DNA from: Burkholderia sp. SRS-46
GTDB lineage: Bacteria; Pseudomonadota; Gammaproteobacteria; Burkholderiales; Burkholderiaceae
DNA length: 64,000 nt
Reading direction: 5' to 3'
NCBI RefSeq assembly: GCF_004343775.1
Contig: NZ_PTXL01000001.1
Coordinates: 744,001 to 808,000, forward strand
Below are positions 53,411-61,426 of the stretch, piece by piece. Position 1 is the first letter of the stretch. Every line of letters begins with the position of its first letter. The notes beneath the pieces were generated by a model. That model made no database searches, was not told the DNA's origin, and saw only the letters and a list, made by a program, of their open reading frames with translations. The position numbers and the translations under genes were made by a program.

Positions 53411-53947
53411 ATGACCCTCGCCGACTATCGCTTTTGCCCGTGCTGCGCGCGCCCGCTGATCGAGCGCGCCGATCCCGCCGAAGAAGGCGGCCGCCTTCGC
53501 CAGGCCTGCCCCGACGACACCTGCGGCTACGTCCACTGGAACAACCCGCTGCCCGTGGTCGCCGCGATCGTCGAGCTCGACGGCAAGATCCTGCTTGCGC
53601 GCAACGCCGCCTGGCCGGAAGGCATGTTCGCGCTGATCACCGGTTTTCTCGAGCGCGGCGAGACGCCCGAGGACGGCATAGCGCGCGAAGTGCTCGAGGA
53701 AACCGCGCTGAAGGCCGAGCAGGTCACGCTCGTCGGCGTGTACGAATTCATCCGCAAGAACGAGCTGATCATCGCGTACCACGTGCGCGCGTCGGGCACG
53801 GTCGCGCTGTCGCCGGAGCTGCTCGAATACCGGCTCGTCGATCCGCCGCTGCTGCGCCCGTGGCGCGCCGGCACCGGCGTCGCGCTTGCCGACTGGATGC
53901 GTGCGCGCGGCCTCGATTTCGAATTCGTCGACCGGCCGGGGCAATGA
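53411..53947 (+). CDS. Nudix hydrolase with zinc ribbon (NudC-like)
   Basis: A 178-residue protein. An N-terminal four-Cys zinc ribbon (YRFCPCCARPL ... ACPDDTCGYVHWNNP) precedes a Nudix domain with GFLERGETPEDGIAREVLEE and TALK. This layout is found in NudC-type enzymes acting on NADH-like substrates, although it is shorter than NudC. It lies 55 bp upstream of a thioesterase gene and may be co-transcribed. The substrate is inferred only. Confidence 0.87.
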   Translation: MTLADYRFCPCCARPLIERADPAEEGGRLRQACPDDTCGYVHWNNPLPVVAAIVELDGKILLARNAAWPEGMFALITGFLERGETPEDGIAREVLEETALKAEQVTLVGVYEFIRKNELIIAYHVRASGTVALSPELLEYRLVDPPLLRPWRAGTGVALADWMRARGLDFEFVDRPGQ

Positions 53948-54002
53948 TCTCGACCGCGCGCCGCCCGGCGCTCCCTTCGTCCCGCCCCTGACCGTCATCG
54001 CC

Positions 54003-54440
54003 ATGTCCGACAAACCGCAGCCGCGCCCGCGCGACGCCTATCGCCATTTCCTGCCGATCACGACCCGCTGGATGGACAACGACGTGTACGGGCACGTGAA
54101 CAACGTCGTCTACTACAGCTACTTCGATACGGTCGTGAACGAATACCTGATCCGCGCCGGCGTGCTCGATATCGAGCGCGCGCAGACGATCGGGCTCGTC
54201 GTCGAGACGCAGTGCAACTACTTCGCGCCGCTCGTGTTTCCGCAGTCGGTCGATGCGGGGCTGCGCGTCGCGAAGCTCGGCACGTCGAGCGTGCGCTACG
54301 AGATCGGGCTGTTCGCGCAGGGCGACGCGGCGCCGGCCGCACAGGGGCATTTCGTGCACGTGTACGTCGATCGCGACACGCGCCGGCCGGTGCCGCTGCC
54401 CGAGCCGTTGCGCGCGGCGCTCGCGCCGCTCGCCGCCTGA
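54003..54440 (+). CDS. Hotdog-fold acyl-CoA thioesterase (4HBT)
   Basis: A 145-residue single hotdog domain with the 4HBT signature RWMDNDVYGHVNNVVYYSYF, where the Asp is the likely catalytic residue. Such enzymes hydrolyse acyl- or aryl-CoA thioesters. It follows the Nudix gene by 55 bp and precedes a branched-chain-type permease gene by 10 bp, so the thioesterase and transporter genes are likely one operon, pointing to uptake and CoA-linked metabolism of an organic acid. Confidence 0.87.
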   Translation: MSDKPQPRPRDAYRHFLPITTRWMDNDVYGHVNNVVYYSYFDTVVNEYLIRAGVLDIERAQTIGLVVETQCNYFAPLVFPQSVDAGLRVAKLGTSSVRYEIGLFAQGDAAPAAQGHFVHVYVDRDTRRPVPLPEPLRAALAPLAA

Positions 54441-54450
54441 CTCGAGCGCG

Positions 54451-55386
54451 GTGCAGGCGTTCGCCATCCAGGCCTTCAACGGCCTCAGCTACGGCTTGCT
54501 GCTGTTCATGCTGTCGGCGGGCCTCACGCTGATCTTCAGCGTGCAGGGCGTGCTCAATTTCGCGCACGCGAGCTTCTACATGCTCGGCGCGTATGCCGGC
54601 TACAGCATCGCCGCGCGCGCGGGCTTCTGGCCGGCGCTCGTGCTCGCGCCGCTCGCGGTCGGGCTGATCGGCGCCGGCTGCGAGCGCGCGCTGCTGCGCC
54701 GCGTGCAGGGGCGCGGCCACACGAGCGAGCTGCTGCTGACCTTCGGGCTTGCCTACCTGATCGGCGAGGGCGCCAAGCTCGCGTGGGGCCTCGCGCCGCT
54801 GCCCGCGCCGGTGCCGCCGCTGTTCGACGGTGCGCCGGTGACGGTGTTCGGCCTCGCGCTGCCGCGCTATCGGCTGTTCATGATGACGATGTCGACGGCG
54901 ATGCTGGTCGCGCTCGCGGTGCTGCTGCGCGCGTCGCGCATCGGGCTCGTCGTGCGCGCGGCGCTCACGCATCGCTCGGCCGTCGAGGCGCTCGGCTACG
55001 ACGTGCCGCGCCTGATGACGGGCCTGTTCGGCGCGGGCACCGCGCTCGCGGCGCTGGCCGGCGTGATCGGCGCGCCGCTCGCGGTGATCGAGCCCGCGCT
55101 GGCGGAGACCGTCGGCTCGATCGTGTTCGCGGTCGTCGTGATCGGCGGGCTCGGCTCGCTCGGCGGCGCGTTCGCCGCGTCGCTCGCGGTCGGCTTCGCG
55201 CAGACCTTCGCGGCCGCGAGCGACACGTCGCTGCGCGACGTCGCGCAGTGGGCGGGCGTGCTGCTGCCCGACAGCGTGGCCACGGTGACGATCGCGCAAC
55301 TCGCGCCGCTCGTGCCGTACCTGCTGCTCGTCGCGGTGCTGGCCGCGCGGCCGCGCGGGCTGTTCGGGGAGCGGGTCGATGCGTAG
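54451..55386 (+). CDS. Branched-chain-type ABC permease (LivH-like)
   Basis: A 311-residue inner-membrane protein with about eight helices. LivH-type motifs: GLSYGLLLFMLSAGLTLIFS, VLNFAHASFYMLGAY, and the cytoplasmic loop with ALGYDVPRLMTGLF and VVIGGLGSLGGAF. It begins with a GTG at 54451, 10 bp after the thioesterase stop. It pairs with the next gene as the second permease. The ligand could be branched-chain amino acids, aromatic acids or urea-like solutes. Confidence 0.88.
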   Translation: MQAFAIQAFNGLSYGLLLFMLSAGLTLIFSVQGVLNFAHASFYMLGAYAGYSIAARAGFWPALVLAPLAVGLIGAGCERALLRRVQGRGHTSELLLTFGLAYLIGEGAKLAWGLAPLPAPVPPLFDGAPVTVFGLALPRYRLFMMTMSTAMLVALAVLLRASRIGLVVRAALTHRSAVEALGYDVPRLMTGLFGAGTALAALAGVIGAPLAVIEPALAETVGSIVFAVVVIGGLGSLGGAFAASLAVGFAQTFAAASDTSLRDVAQWAGVLLPDSVATVTIAQLAPLVPYLLLVAVLAARPRGLFGERVDA

Positions 55387-56608
55387 CCGCGCGTGGCCGG
55401 GCGCGCTGCGCTGGGCGCTGTTCGCGGGCTGCGTCGCGCTGCCCGCGTGGCTGTGGCCGCATGGCGCGCTGCTCGGCTATCTCGCGCAGACCGCCGCGCT
55501 CGTCGTGCTCGCGCTTTCATACAACCTGCAGCTCGGCACGACCGGCCTGCTGTCGTTCGGCCATGCGGCGTTCGCGGGCCTCGGCGCGTTCGCCGCCGCG
55601 CACTGGTTCAACCGCTTCGGCGGCCCGCTGCCGCTGCTGCCGCTCGTCGGCGGCGCGGCGGGCGCGGCCTTCGGCCTGCTGTTCGGCGTGCTGGCGACGC
55701 GCCGCGCGGGCACCGCGTTCGCGATGATCACGCTCGGCCTCGGCGAATGCGTCGCGGCTGCCGCGTGGAGCGTGCCCGCCTGGTTCGGCGGCCTCGGCGG
55801 CTTGCCGATCGATCGCGCGGCCGGCACGCCATGGTTCGGCTGGCAGTTCGGCGCGCCGGCGCACGCGTATGCGGTGATCGCCGTGTGGTGCGTGGGCTCG
55901 GCGCTTGCGATGCGCGCGCTGACGCGCACGCCGCTCGCGCGCCTCGCGAACGCGGTGCGCGACAACCCGGCGCGGGTCGCCGCGCTCGGCACCGATCCGC
56001 GCCGCGTGCGGCTCGCGATGGTCACGTGCGCGTCGTTCTTCGCGGGCGTGGCCGGCACGCTCACGCTGATCGACCTCGAGATCGCGACGCCCGACAGCGT
56101 CGCGATGGCCCGCTCGGCAACCGTGCTGATCGCCGCGGTGATCGGCGGCACCGGCTCGTTCTTCGGGCCGGCGGCGGGCGCGGCCGTGCTGACCGGCCTG
56201 AGCATCGTGGTCGCGGGCGTGTCGCGCGCCTGGGCGCTGTACCTGGGGCTGCTGTTCGTGGTCGTCGTGGTGGCCGCGCCGGGCGGGCTCGCGGGCATCG
56301 CGGCCACGCTCGCGCACGCGCTGCGGCCCGGCGCGCCGGCGCCCGTGCGGCGGCGGACGCTGTTCGCCTGCGCCGCGAGCCTGTGCTGGTGCGCGGCCGT
56401 CGTTTGCGCGGCGGAACTCGGTTATGCATGGCGCTTCGCGCAGGACGACGGCGCATCGGCCGCATTCCTCGGCATCGCGCACGTCGATGCCGGTTCGCCG
56501 CGCGGCTGGGCGGCGGCGCTGGCGCTGGCGGGCCTCGGCGCGCTGCTGTGGCGTGGCCGGCGCGACCGCCACGCGCTCGCGCGCGACACGCACGGAGATT
56601 CGCGATGA
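55379..56608 (+). CDS. Branched-chain-type ABC permease (LivM-like)
   Basis: A 409-residue inner-membrane protein with about ten helices, including LALSYNLQLGTTGLLSFGHA and AVIGGTGSFFGPAAGAAVLTGL. It overlaps livH-like and the next ATPase gene by several bases, showing tight coupling. A C-terminal addition of about 90 residues (from about 320) with two extra hydrophobic segments is longer than usual for LivM. Confidence 0.87.
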   Translation: MRSRAWPGALRWALFAGCVALPAWLWPHGALLGYLAQTAALVVLALSYNLQLGTTGLLSFGHAAFAGLGAFAAAHWFNRFGGPLPLLPLVGGAAGAAFGLLFGVLATRRAGTAFAMITLGLGECVAAAAWSVPAWFGGLGGLPIDRAAGTPWFGWQFGAPAHAYAVIAVWCVGSALAMRALTRTPLARLANAVRDNPARVAALGTDPRRVRLAMVTCASFFAGVAGTLTLIDLEIATPDSVAMARSATVLIAAVIGGTGSFFGPAAGAAVLTGLSIVVAGVSRAWALYLGLLFVVVVVAAPGGLAGIAATLAHALRPGAPAPVRRRTLFACAASLCWCAAVVCAAELGYAWRFAQDDGASAAFLGIAHVDAGSPRGWAAALALAGLGALLWRGRRDRHALARDTHGDSR

Positions 56609-57357
56609 ACGGCAACGCGGTCGCCTTGCACGGGATCACGCAGCGCTTCGGTGCGCAGACGGTGCTCGACGGCGTCGAGCTGAGCGTCGCGGCCGGCGAG
56701 CGCCATGCGCTGATCGGGCCGAACGGCGCGGGCAAGTCGACGCTGTTCAATGTGATCGCCGGCGTCGTGCGGCCGACGCGCGGGCACGTCGTGCTGCACG
56801 GCGTCGCGCTGCGCGGGCGCGGGCCGGTGGCCGCGAGCCGGCTCGGCATCGGCCGCAGCTTCCAGCAGACGAGCGCGTTTTCCCGGCTGAGCGTGTTCGA
56901 CAACCTGCGCTGCGCGGCGATGCATGCGCCGGCCGAGCGGCGGCGCTGGTGGAACCGGCTGCGCGAGTCGGCGTCGGTCGACCGCGCGGCCGCGCAGGTG
57001 CTGCGCGAGGTCGGCCTCGACGCGTACCGCGACGTGCCGGCCGCCGTGCTGGGCTACGCGGAGCAGCGCGCGCTCGATCTCGGCATCGCGCTCGCGAGCG
57101 GCGCGCGCACGCTGCTGCTCGACGAGCCGACCGCCGGCATGAGCCGCGCGCAGGCCGCGCGGATGGTCGAACTGATCCGCACGACCACGCAAGGGCGCAC
57201 GGTGCTGATGATCGAGCACGACATGGATGCGGTGTTCGGCTTCGCGGAGCGGATCACGGTGCTGGTGCGCGGCGCGGTGGTCGCGACCGGCGCGCCGGAT
57301 GCGATCCGCGCCGATCCGGCGGTGCGCGCGGCCTATCTCGGCGAGGGCTTTGCATGA
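56605..57357 (+). CDS. ABC ATPase, LivG-like, with unusual signature motif
   Basis: A 250-residue ATPase. Walker A is normal (GPNGAGKST) and Walker B reads TLLLDEPTAGMS; the H-loop is in MIEHDMDAVF. The ABC signature, normally LSYGEQ-like in LivG proteins, reads LGYAEQRALDL here, with Ser and Gly replaced. The ATG overlaps livM-like by 4 bp. The protein should still bind ATP, but its pairing with the second ATPase may be altered. Confidence 0.87.
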   Translation: MNGNAVALHGITQRFGAQTVLDGVELSVAAGERHALIGPNGAGKSTLFNVIAGVVRPTRGHVVLHGVALRGRGPVAASRLGIGRSFQQTSAFSRLSVFDNLRCAAMHAPAERRRWWNRLRESASVDRAAAQVLREVGLDAYRDVPAAVLGYAEQRALDLGIALASGARTLLLDEPTAGMSRAQAARMVELIRTTTQGRTVLMIEHDMDAVFGFAERITVLVRGAVVATGAPDAIRADPAVRAAYLGEGFA

Positions 57358-58061
57358 GCGCGCTGCTCGAGATTCGCGGCCTGCGCGCGTGGTACGGGAC
57401 GCAGCCCGTGCTCGACGGCGCCGCGCTCGCGCTGGCGCCGGGCGAAACGCTCGCGCTGATCGGCCGCAACGGCGCGGGGCGCTCGACGCTCGCGAAGGCG
57501 GTGATGGGGCTCGTGCGCACGGCCGGCTCGGTGCGGATCGCGGGCGTCGAATGCGTGGGCGCGCGCACCTTCGAGATCGCGCGGCGCGGCGTGGCGTATG
57601 TCGCCGAGAGCCGCGATGTGTTTCCGCTGCTGAGCGTGCGTGACAACCTGCGTCTCGGCCTGCGCGACGCCGGCGGCGCGCGGGCGGCGGGCGCGGCGCT
57701 CGATGCGCTGTTCGCGCGCTTCCCCGTGCTCGCCGCGCGCGCCGACGTGAAGGCCGGCCGGTTGTCGGGCGGCGAGCAGCAGGTGCTCGCGCTGGTGCGC
57801 GCGCTGGCGGGCAAGCCGCGCGTGCTGATCGTCGACGAGCCCGCGGAGGGGCTCGCGCCGCTGGCGGTCGACGAGGTCGGCGCGTGTCTCGCGGCGCTGC
57901 GGGCGGACGGCGTCGCGATCCTGCTGATCGAGCAGCGGCTGCAGCTCGCGCCGCGGCTGACGCGGCGGGTCGCGGTGATGGGGCGGGGACGGATCGTGTA
58001 CGACGGCGCGCTCGACGGCGTGGCCGGCGAGGTCGCCGACACGTGGCTGAGTGCCGGGTGA
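57354..58061 (+). CDS. ABC ATPase, LivF-like, with Arg in the Walker A
   Basis: A 235-residue ATPase overlapping the preceding gene (ATGA). The signature RLSGGEQQVLALVRAL and Walker B VLIVDEPAEGLAPL are canonical, but Walker A reads GRNGAGRST: the catalytic Lys is Arg43 (codon CGC at 57480-57482). A Lys-to-Arg change in this position usually reduces ATP binding or hydrolysis strongly. No periplasmic binding-protein gene follows; the operon ends here. Confidence 0.88.
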   Translation: MSALLEIRGLRAWYGTQPVLDGAALALAPGETLALIGRNGAGRSTLAKAVMGLVRTAGSVRIAGVECVGARTFEIARRGVAYVAESRDVFPLLSVRDNLRLGLRDAGGARAAGAALDALFARFPVLAARADVKAGRLSGGEQQVLALVRALAGKPRVLIVDEPAEGLAPLAVDEVGACLAALRADGVAILLIEQRLQLAPRLTRRVAVMGRGRIVYDGALDGVAGEVADTWLSAG

Positions 58062-58224
58062 CGCCGCGCGGGCGGCGATTGTTCGCCTGGCTTCACAATT
58101 CAATTCGTCCGAAGCGGCTTTATCGACCCCGGCGAAGCGTCTAGATTTCCGTCATTGCCGGTTGCCTGCTGCGCCAGGTCGGCCGGTCCGATTCATCGTG
58201 CGAATTGAATTGAGGATGGACATC

Positions 58225-58971
58225 ATGAGCAAGCTTGCAGGCAAGGTCGCGGTCGTGACGGGTGGTTCGAAGGGGATCGGGGCGGCGATCGCCAAGGCCC
58301 TCGCGGCCGAAGGGGCGTCGGTCGTCGTCAACTACGCGAGCAGCAAGGCCGGCGCGGACACCGTGGTGAGCGAGATCGGCGCGGCCGGCGGCCAGGCGGT
58401 TGCGGTCGGCGGCGACGTGTCGAAGGCGGCCGATGCGCAGCGCATCATCGAGACGGCGGTCGAAAAGTATGGCCGCCTCGACATTCTCGTCAACAATTCG
58501 GGCATCTACGAATTCGCGCCGATCGAAGCGATCACCGAAGCGCATTTCCGCAAACAGTTCGACGTCAACGTGCTCGGCGTGCTGCTGACGACGCAGGCCG
58601 CCGTGAAGCATCTCGGCGAAGGCGCGAGCATCGTCAACATCAGCTCGGTGGTGACCACCATCACGCCGCCGGCCAGCACGGTGTACAGCGGCACGAAGGG
58701 CGCGGTGGACGCGATCACCGGCGTGCTGTCGCGCGAACTCGGCCCGCGCAAGATCCGCGTGAACGCGATCAACCCGGGCGTGGTGGTGACCGAAGGCACG
58801 CACAGCGCGGGGATCGTCGGCTCCGAACTCGAAGCGTCGGCGCTCAGCCAGACGCCGCTCGGCCGCACCGGCCAGCCGGACGACATCGCGTCGATCGCGG
58901 TGTTCCTGGCATCCGACGATTCGCGCTGGATGACCGGCGAACTGCTGCGCGCCAGCGGCGGCATGCGCTGA
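58225..58971 (+). CDS. Short-chain dehydrogenase/reductase
   Basis: A 248-residue classical SDR: NAD(P)-binding VVTGGSKGIGAAIAK, LVNNSGI, catalytic Ser in IVNISSVV and YSGTK (Tyr-Lys) about 13 residues on, ending RWMTGELLRASGG. The Arg-less SKG context with later basic residue leaves NAD or NADP open. GAGG at 58212-58215 suits ATG 58225; an in-frame ATG at 58216 lacks a site. The 160-bp upstream gap holds AT-rich CACAATTCAATTCG, possibly a promoter. Stand-alone; the substrate is unknown. Confidence 0.92.
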   Translation: MSKLAGKVAVVTGGSKGIGAAIAKALAAEGASVVVNYASSKAGADTVVSEIGAAGGQAVAVGGDVSKAADAQRIIETAVEKYGRLDILVNNSGIYEFAPIEAITEAHFRKQFDVNVLGVLLTTQAAVKHLGEGASIVNISSVVTTITPPASTVYSGTKGAVDAITGVLSRELGPRKIRVNAINPGVVVTEGTHSAGIVGSELEASALSQTPLGRTGQPDDIASIAVFLASDDSRWMTGELLRASGGMR

Positions 58972-58979
58972 GCACCGGA

Positions 58980-59002
58980 GGCGGGCGGTCGTTCCGCCCG
59001 CC
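58980..59002. terminator. GC-rich hairpin between convergent SDR and UPF0303 genes
   Basis: A perfect 9-bp inverted repeat, GGCGGGCGG/CCGCCCGCC with a 5-nt loop, 9 bp after the SDR stop and 27 bp after that of the minus-strand gene. No T-tract. Confidence 0.5.
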
Positions 59003-59028
59003 GCCACCGAAGCGCGGCGCTGCGGCGG

Positions 59029-59520
59029 CTACGCGATGCGCAGCATGCCGGTCGCGCCGACGTACCAGCGCAGGCTCTCGACGACGAGCGCGTGATTGCG
59101 GAGCGAATCGAGCCCCGCGATCGTCATCGCGCCGACGAGCCCCGCATGCGCGACGCGCAGCGGCACGCCGCCGCCGTCCAGCGCGTAGTCGTCGCCCGAC
59201 AGCCCCTCGGCCTGCAGCGACCGGCCCGAACGCGCGAAGCTCGCGCCGACTTCGAGCGAACTCTTGCCGAAGCGGAACACCGTGTTCTGCCGGCGGCGGA
59301 TCGTTTCGCTGTCGCCCGCGTCGCTGCCGTCGAGCGCGCAATAGAACAGCGGCACGCGCGCGGACACCACGCTCACCGCGATCGGCAACCCGCGGCGCGA
59401 TGCGAGGTTGACGGCGATGTCGCCGAGCCGGCGCGCGGCATCGGCGTTGAAGCACGGCAGCAGCGTGTGCGATGCCTGCTCGTCGAATGTCTCGTCCTCG
59501 ATGGGGAAGAATGGCCTCAT
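59029..59520 (-). CDS. UPF0303/GlcG-HbpS-like protein
   Basis: A 163-residue protein of the heme-degrading/UPF0303 (GlcG/HbpS, YBR137W-like) fold: LASRRGLPIAVSVVSARVP, KSSLEVGASFARSGRS, and AHAGLVGAMTIAGLDSLRNHALVVESL. GGAGG precedes the ATG. It lies 86 bp after iolB on the same strand and so may be the last gene of the inositol operon, for which it has no known role. Members bind small ligands or heme, but the function is open. Confidence 0.8.
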   Translation of the reverse strand: MRPFFPIEDETFDEQASHTLLPCFNADAARRLGDIAVNLASRRGLPIAVSVVSARVPLFYCALDGSDAGDSETIRRRQNTVFRFGKSSLEVGASFARSGRSLQAEGLSGDDYALDGGGVPLRVAHAGLVGAMTIAGLDSLRNHALVVESLRWYVGATGMLRIA

Positions 59521-59606
59521 CGTTGCCTCCTGTCACGGCATGTCGGGTCTGCCCGCCGGCCGCCGCGCGCCCGATGCAGGCGCGATGCGCGGGCGGCCGC
59601 GCGGGA

Positions 59607-60425
59607 TCAGCCGCCCGTCGGCGCGTCGAGCATCCACTCGTGCGCCGGGTCGTTCTTGAACGCCCATGCGCGGCTCGGGCCGGCCATCACGTTCAGGTAG
59701 TACAGGTTGTAGCCGTGCGGCGCGACCACCGGGTGGTAGCCGCGCGGCACCATCACGACGTCGTGGTTCTCGACCACGCAGGCTTCGTCGAGGCTGCGGT
59801 CGTCGGTGTACACGCGCTGGAACGCGAAACCCTGCGGCGGGTCGATCCGGTGATAGTAGGTTTCCTCGAGCACGGTCTCTTCCGGCGCCGCATCGCGGTC
59901 GTGCTTGTGCGGCGGATAGCTGCTCGAATGGCTGGCCGGCGTGATCACCTCGACGACGAGCAGCCGGTCGGCAGCCGGGTTGTCGCCCATCAGGATGTCG
60001 CACACGTAGCGCGTGTTGGTGCCCTTGCCGCGCACCATGCGCCGCATGCGCTCGCCGTCGAGGCGCTGCACCGTCTTGTCGCCGCTGACGTACGGCGCCG
60101 TGCACAGCGCGATCTCGGCATCGCGCGTCGCGGTGACGGTCACGGTGTGGCCGCCGGGCACGTACAGCGCGTCCGGCGACACGTCCTCGAACACGCTGTG
60201 GCGCTTGCCGAGGCCGTCGTACGTCGCGCCGCCGGCGGCCGCGCTCACGGTGCCGGTCAGCACGACCACGCACAGCTCGCGCGCGCCGGTGTCGACGGTC
60301 TCGCGCTCGCCGGCCTTCAGGCGCAGCACGCGAAAGCCGACGTGTTTCCAGCCGGCCGATTCAGGCGTGACGTTGCAGATTTCCCGGTCGGGCGACGCCT
60401 TGACCAGCAGGGGAGAGATCGTCAT
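59607..60425 (-). CDS. iolB: 5-deoxy-glucuronate isomerase IolB
   Basis: A 272-residue cupin enzyme of myo-inositol catabolism, converting 5-deoxy-D-glucuronate to 2-deoxy-5-keto-D-gluconate. Seen: the metal-binding YPPHKHDRDAAPEETVLEET and FQRVYTDDRSLDEACVVENHD-type text, and GPSRAWAFKNDPAHEWML at the end. It follows iolE by 32 bp on the same strand. Confidence 0.96.
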   Translation of the reverse strand: MTISPLLVKASPDREICNVTPESAGWKHVGFRVLRLKAGERETVDTGARELCVVVLTGTVSAAAGGATYDGLGKRHSVFEDVSPDALYVPGGHTVTVTATRDAEIALCTAPYVSGDKTVQRLDGERMRRMVRGKGTNTRYVCDILMGDNPAADRLLVVEVITPASHSSSYPPHKHDRDAAPEETVLEETYYHRIDPPQGFAFQRVYTDDRSLDEACVVENHDVVMVPRGYHPVVAPHGYNLYYLNVMAGPSRAWAFKNDPAHEWMLDAPTGG

Positions 60426-60457
60426 GGGAGCAGCTCCGCAAATCGGTGGCAGGGGGT

Positions 60458-61387
60458 TCAGGCGCTCAGCCGGTCGACGATCGCGCGCAGCGTGTCGTAG
60501 CCCTTCTTCGCATACGGGTAGCTCGGCGCGACGGCGGGATCCTGCTCCGCCTCGACCACCAGCCAGCCTTCGTAGCCGGCGTCGCGCAGCGTGCGCAGCG
60601 TCGCCTCGTAATCGAGCGCGCCGTCGCCCGGCACGGTGAAGGTGCCGTTGATCACGCCGTTCAGGAAGCTCCAGCCGTCGTTGCGCGCCTGCGTGACCAC
60701 CTGCGCCCGCACGTCCTTGCAGTGCACGTGCACGACGCGCGCGACGTGCTTCTTCAGCAGTGCGACCGGATCGGCCGCGCCGCCGAAGTACGCATGCCCG
60801 GTGTCGAACAGCAGGAACACCTTGGCCGGATCGGTGAGCGCCATCAGGCGGTCGACGTCGTCGGGCGATTCGACGTAGGCGCCCATGTGGTGGTGATACG
60901 CGAGCTTGATGCCGTAGCTGGCGAGCAGGTGCGCGCCGAACGCGTTCAGCCGCTCGGCGTAGCGCCGCCACGCGGCGTCGTCGACGAAGCGCGGCCGCTT
61001 CGAGACCGGCGTGTCGATGTTGCCCTGGATCGTGCCTGCGCATTCGCCGTACACCACCACCTTCACGTCGTTGTATTGCAGCTTGGCCAGGTGCGCATGG
61101 CAGCGCTCGATCTCGGCGGCCACCGCGTCCGCGTCGCTCATGCCGGGCGGCACCTCGGCGAGAAAGCCCGAATACCAGCCGGACACGCAGACGAGCCCGA
61201 ACTCGGCCAGCTTCGCCTTCAGCGCGGGGCCGGTCTTCGGAAACTTGTTGCCGAGCTCGAAACCGGCGTAGCCGATTTCCGCGCCTTCCTTCAGCGCCGT
61301 TTCGAGCGGCGTCTCGCCGCCGAGCGACGGCAGGTCGTCGTTCATCCACGACAGGGGATTGATGCCGATGCGTACGTTCCAGCTCAT
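60458..61387 (-). CDS. iolE: Myo-inosose-2 dehydratase IolE
   Basis: A 309-residue TIM-barrel enzyme that dehydrates 2-keto-myo-inositol. Typical start VRIGINPLSWMNDDLPSLGG, then YAGFELGNKFPKTG, KLAYHHHMGAYVESPDDVD (metal-ligand His) and LLFDTGHAYFGGADP-like text. GAAGGAAG before the ATG supports the start. Lies 39 bp after iolD on the same strand. Confidence 0.97.
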   Translation of the reverse strand: MSWNVRIGINPLSWMNDDLPSLGGETPLETALKEGAEIGYAGFELGNKFPKTGPALKAKLAEFGLVCVSGWYSGFLAEVPPGMSDADAVAAEIERCHAHLAKLQYNDVKVVVYGECAGTIQGNIDTPVSKRPRFVDDAAWRRYAERLNAFGAHLLASYGIKLAYHHHMGAYVESPDDVDRLMALTDPAKVFLLFDTGHAYFGGAADPVALLKKHVARVVHVHCKDVRAQVVTQARNDGWSFLNGVINGTFTVPGDGALDYEATLRTLRDAGYEGWLVVEAEQDPAVAPSYPYAKKGYDTLRAIVDRLSA

Positions 61388-61426
61388 GGAATGCTTCCTT
61401 CTTCGATGTTCGGGGGAGGCCGCGCG

